Shown: positions 62,325 through 64,000 of the stretch, piece by piece
Layout: the number at the start of each line of letters is the position of its first letter
Numbering within the stretch: position 1 is the stretch's first letter
Source of the DNA: Populus alba
Lineage: Eukaryota; Streptophyta; Magnoliopsida; Malpighiales; Salicaceae
Direction: 5' to 3'
Length of the DNA: 64,000 nt
Assembly (NCBI RefSeq): GCF_005239225.2
Contig: NC_133296.1
Location: 12,524,001 to 12,588,000, forward strand
Notes under the pieces: generated by a model
The model's input: only the letters and a program-made list of their open reading frames with translations
Databases searched by the model: none
What the model was told of the DNA's origin: nothing
Made by a program: the position numbers and the translations under genes

Positions 62325-62516
62325 TTTTTTAAATTTAAAATTAGTTTTTTATATATATATATATTTTTGGATTGTTTTCAATAGTAGATATTAAAAATAA
62401 TTTTTTTTATTTTTTTTTATTTTAAATTAATATTTTTTTATTTTAATATCATTTTGAAATACTGGTTTCAAAACTGATTTTTAAAAGGAAATTTTTTTTT
62501 AAAAAAACAACCATGA
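62325..62516 (-). repeat. AT-rich MITE-like dispersed repeat, diverged
   Basis: The reverse-oriented order ATGGTTGTTTTTTT, AAATTTCC..., AGTATTTCAAAATGATATTA, AAAAATATTAATTTAAAATA fits the family, but the copy is more diverged. Confidence 0.5.
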
Positions 62517-62952
62517 ATACATAATAAAAAAAAAAAAGTGATTCTAACACTTCTCATTTCAACATCATATACCGATGTTCCATCGTTTAATGACTTTAAT
62601 CTAATTGGAAAGAAAAAATAAAATATTGCAATTCTTAGCGTGTGATTAAGCTTAGAAGTAAATTTGATTTTTTTTTTCTTTTCCTTTTCTGGTGGTAAAG
62701 ATGAGGGGCCAAACGCATATGATCTCACTATGTATTATACATTATTCTCACTCCTCTAATATTAATAATGATAGGTTTTCTTGGCTAAGTGATAGTGAGC
62801 TATTCATTTATAAAGAGGTTAAAGGTTCAAATTTTATATTTAAAGTATTTGAGCTAAAAATCCTATTGCAAAAGGAAAATAAAATAGTACTATTTTTGTC
62901 ATTTTTCCATGAATAAAGCTAAAGTTAATCCCTTTAACTGTTTAATGAATAC

Positions 62953-63125
62953 TTTTTTTTTTTTAATCTAAATCTTAGTATTTAAAAGCTTACTAGTTCT
63001 CGACTAATCCGATCAGGTCATTCTACTAAAAAGTAAAAACTTTTCATTAATGATATGCTCCATACATAAGGTTCAAACTTAAAACTTTGTTTAAGCGTAA
63101 CAAGCACTACATCACTTAAACCAAT
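62953..63125 (-). mobile_element. Possible tRNA-derived SINE, third family
   Basis: On the minus strand GGTTTAAGTGATGTAGTGCT resembles an A box and AAGTTTTAAGTTTGAACCTT a B box about 40 bp later. A non-tRNA body of about 100 bp follows and ends in a 12-base A run (T run at 62953-62964). Size and layout fit a SINE. No target-site duplication was found, so it is tentative. A weaker tRNA-like head on the plus strand lies near 62780-62830. Confidence 0.45.
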
Positions 63126-63134
63126 CATCTTCGG

Positions 63135-63137
<3 letters not shown>

Positions 63138-63170
<33 letters not shown>
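63138..63170. repeat. (AT)n microsatellite
   Basis: About 16 AT repeats next to the SINE-like stretch at 62953-63125. Confidence 0.9.
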
Positions 63171-63171
<1 letters not shown>

Positions 63172-64000
63172 CCTTAATATCTTATGTTTTTTTGATGGAA
63201 ACTTAATTCTTTCTATTAAGTAAATCCAGAAATCAAAATAGTTTTTAAGAATTAATTCTTTATCTATTAAGTATTTTAGTAAAAGTCCTAAATTAATTTA
63301 TTATTTGTAAAATCAAAATAGAATGGAGAGTTTTAATACTTTAAAAACTCTATTCTTAATGATAGGATAACCAAGAACTCTATCAAGTTTGAGTCTTAAC
63401 TTGTCTATTAGTATAATTACTCCAACTTTATTTTGTGAAGAATCATTCTGGTTAGAAATGATCTATCTTAAATTGGATTGAAAATATGAATTTAAAGGGT
63501 GTTCGATATAACTTCTGTTTTTATATATATATATTTTTTAAAAGTATTTTTTACATGAAAAAAATATTAAATTAATATGTTTATAGTATTTTTAGATAAT
63601 TTTGATGTGTTTATATAAAAAAAGAATCTGAAAAAATATTTTTTTTTATTTAAAAAAACTATTTAAAAAATATATCACACTTGGGGCATAATTGATCCCA
63701 AAAAACAGCTCAACGAAAAAACCAAAACCAAAAAACAAATGGTAATAATGAAGTGAATGGAGAAAGAATAAAAGCACATAAACATCTTAAAAGGATATGA
63801 TTGCTTTCGTTGTCAGCAAGACCAAGTCAAGGATGATTGGTACAAGATCAAACAGTGCGCTGAACGTCTTTTTGGTAAGAGTCAAAAGATGTTTCTTTTT
63901 CCCGAAAGCAAGATTTCTCTTGCGTTGCGTGCTTAGCTTAGTCTTCTTCCGGACGGATTGGAAGTTTAATTGTAATTGTGTTTTAAAATATTTTTTATTT
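63171..64000. other. Right end of window: repeat-derived, no gene
   Basis: A diverged MITE-like stretch lies at about 63496-63690, and the first 33 bases of another seem to start at 63968 (TTAATTGTAATTGTGTTTTA) and run off the window. A short plus-strand open stretch at about 63790-63935 (YDCFRCQQDQVKDDWYKIKQ) may be a scrap of a retroelement gag, but a proper zinc knuckle is not present. Confidence 0.35.

Overview
The window is plant nuclear DNA. It is AT-rich, its genes carry many introns with canonical GT/AG borders, intergenic space is wide and full of decayed repeats, and the proteins are of angiosperm type. The gene set (a SUC2/SUT1-type sucrose transporter, a RAD1-like GRAS protein, a PSI1-like DUF668 protein) and the repeats (an AT-rich MITE of about 200 bp and several tRNA-derived SINEs) point to a woody eudicot. 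Salicaceae, most likely Populus, is my inference; no database was searched.

Six protein genes are well supported and a seventh is weaker. All seven lie on the minus strand. From the right end they are: a PSI1-like DUF3475/DUF668 protein (48829-57352, with a 5' UTR intron upstream); an unrecognised two-exon gene (46780-47353); a plasma-membrane-type sucrose/H+ symporter (32138-35728, 4 exons); an EMB8-like alpha/beta hydrolase (19618-27791, 14 exons); a single-exon RAD1-like GRAS regulator (8639-10033); a TMEM18 homologue (2760-4383, 4 exons); and the 5' part of an FHA-domain gene resembling PARALLEL SPINDLE 1 (1-1130, cut by the window edge). For the spliced genes I joined exons by hand and checked that reading frame is kept at every junction.

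The genes are not an operon and no shared pathway links them. Their order is informative, however: as I recall, PSI1, an EMB8-like hydrolase, TMEM18 and PS1 also lie close together in the same relative order in Arabidopsis (AT1G34320-AT1G34355). If so, this is an ancestral collinear block in which this species keeps a RAD1-like gene, a family absent from non-mycorrhizal Brassicaceae.

Intergenic layout: 4.65-7.0 kb is a diverged tandem segmental duplication with a nested insertion rich in CCGAACC-type motifs. 11.0-12.0 kb is a dead Ty1/Copia reverse transcriptase/RNase H remnant. 12.26-13.44 kb is a dead plant transposase-like gene. 13.9-14.3 kb is a 187-bp tandem repeat. 15.3-18.4 kb is decayed repeat, including an element with inverted ends. 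36.8-40.2 kb holds two direct copies of an 0.8-0.9 kb segment, one carrying a MITE. 44.4-45.1 kb is a tandem tetramer of a tRNA-derived SINE with TTA tails. 58.3-64 kb is repeat-rich with no convincing gene. A second SINE family has two copies with 11-bp target-site duplications, one inside the sucrose transporter's first intron. I found no sign of an undescribed enzymatic or defence system. The most useful observations are the conserved gene block and the repeat structures.
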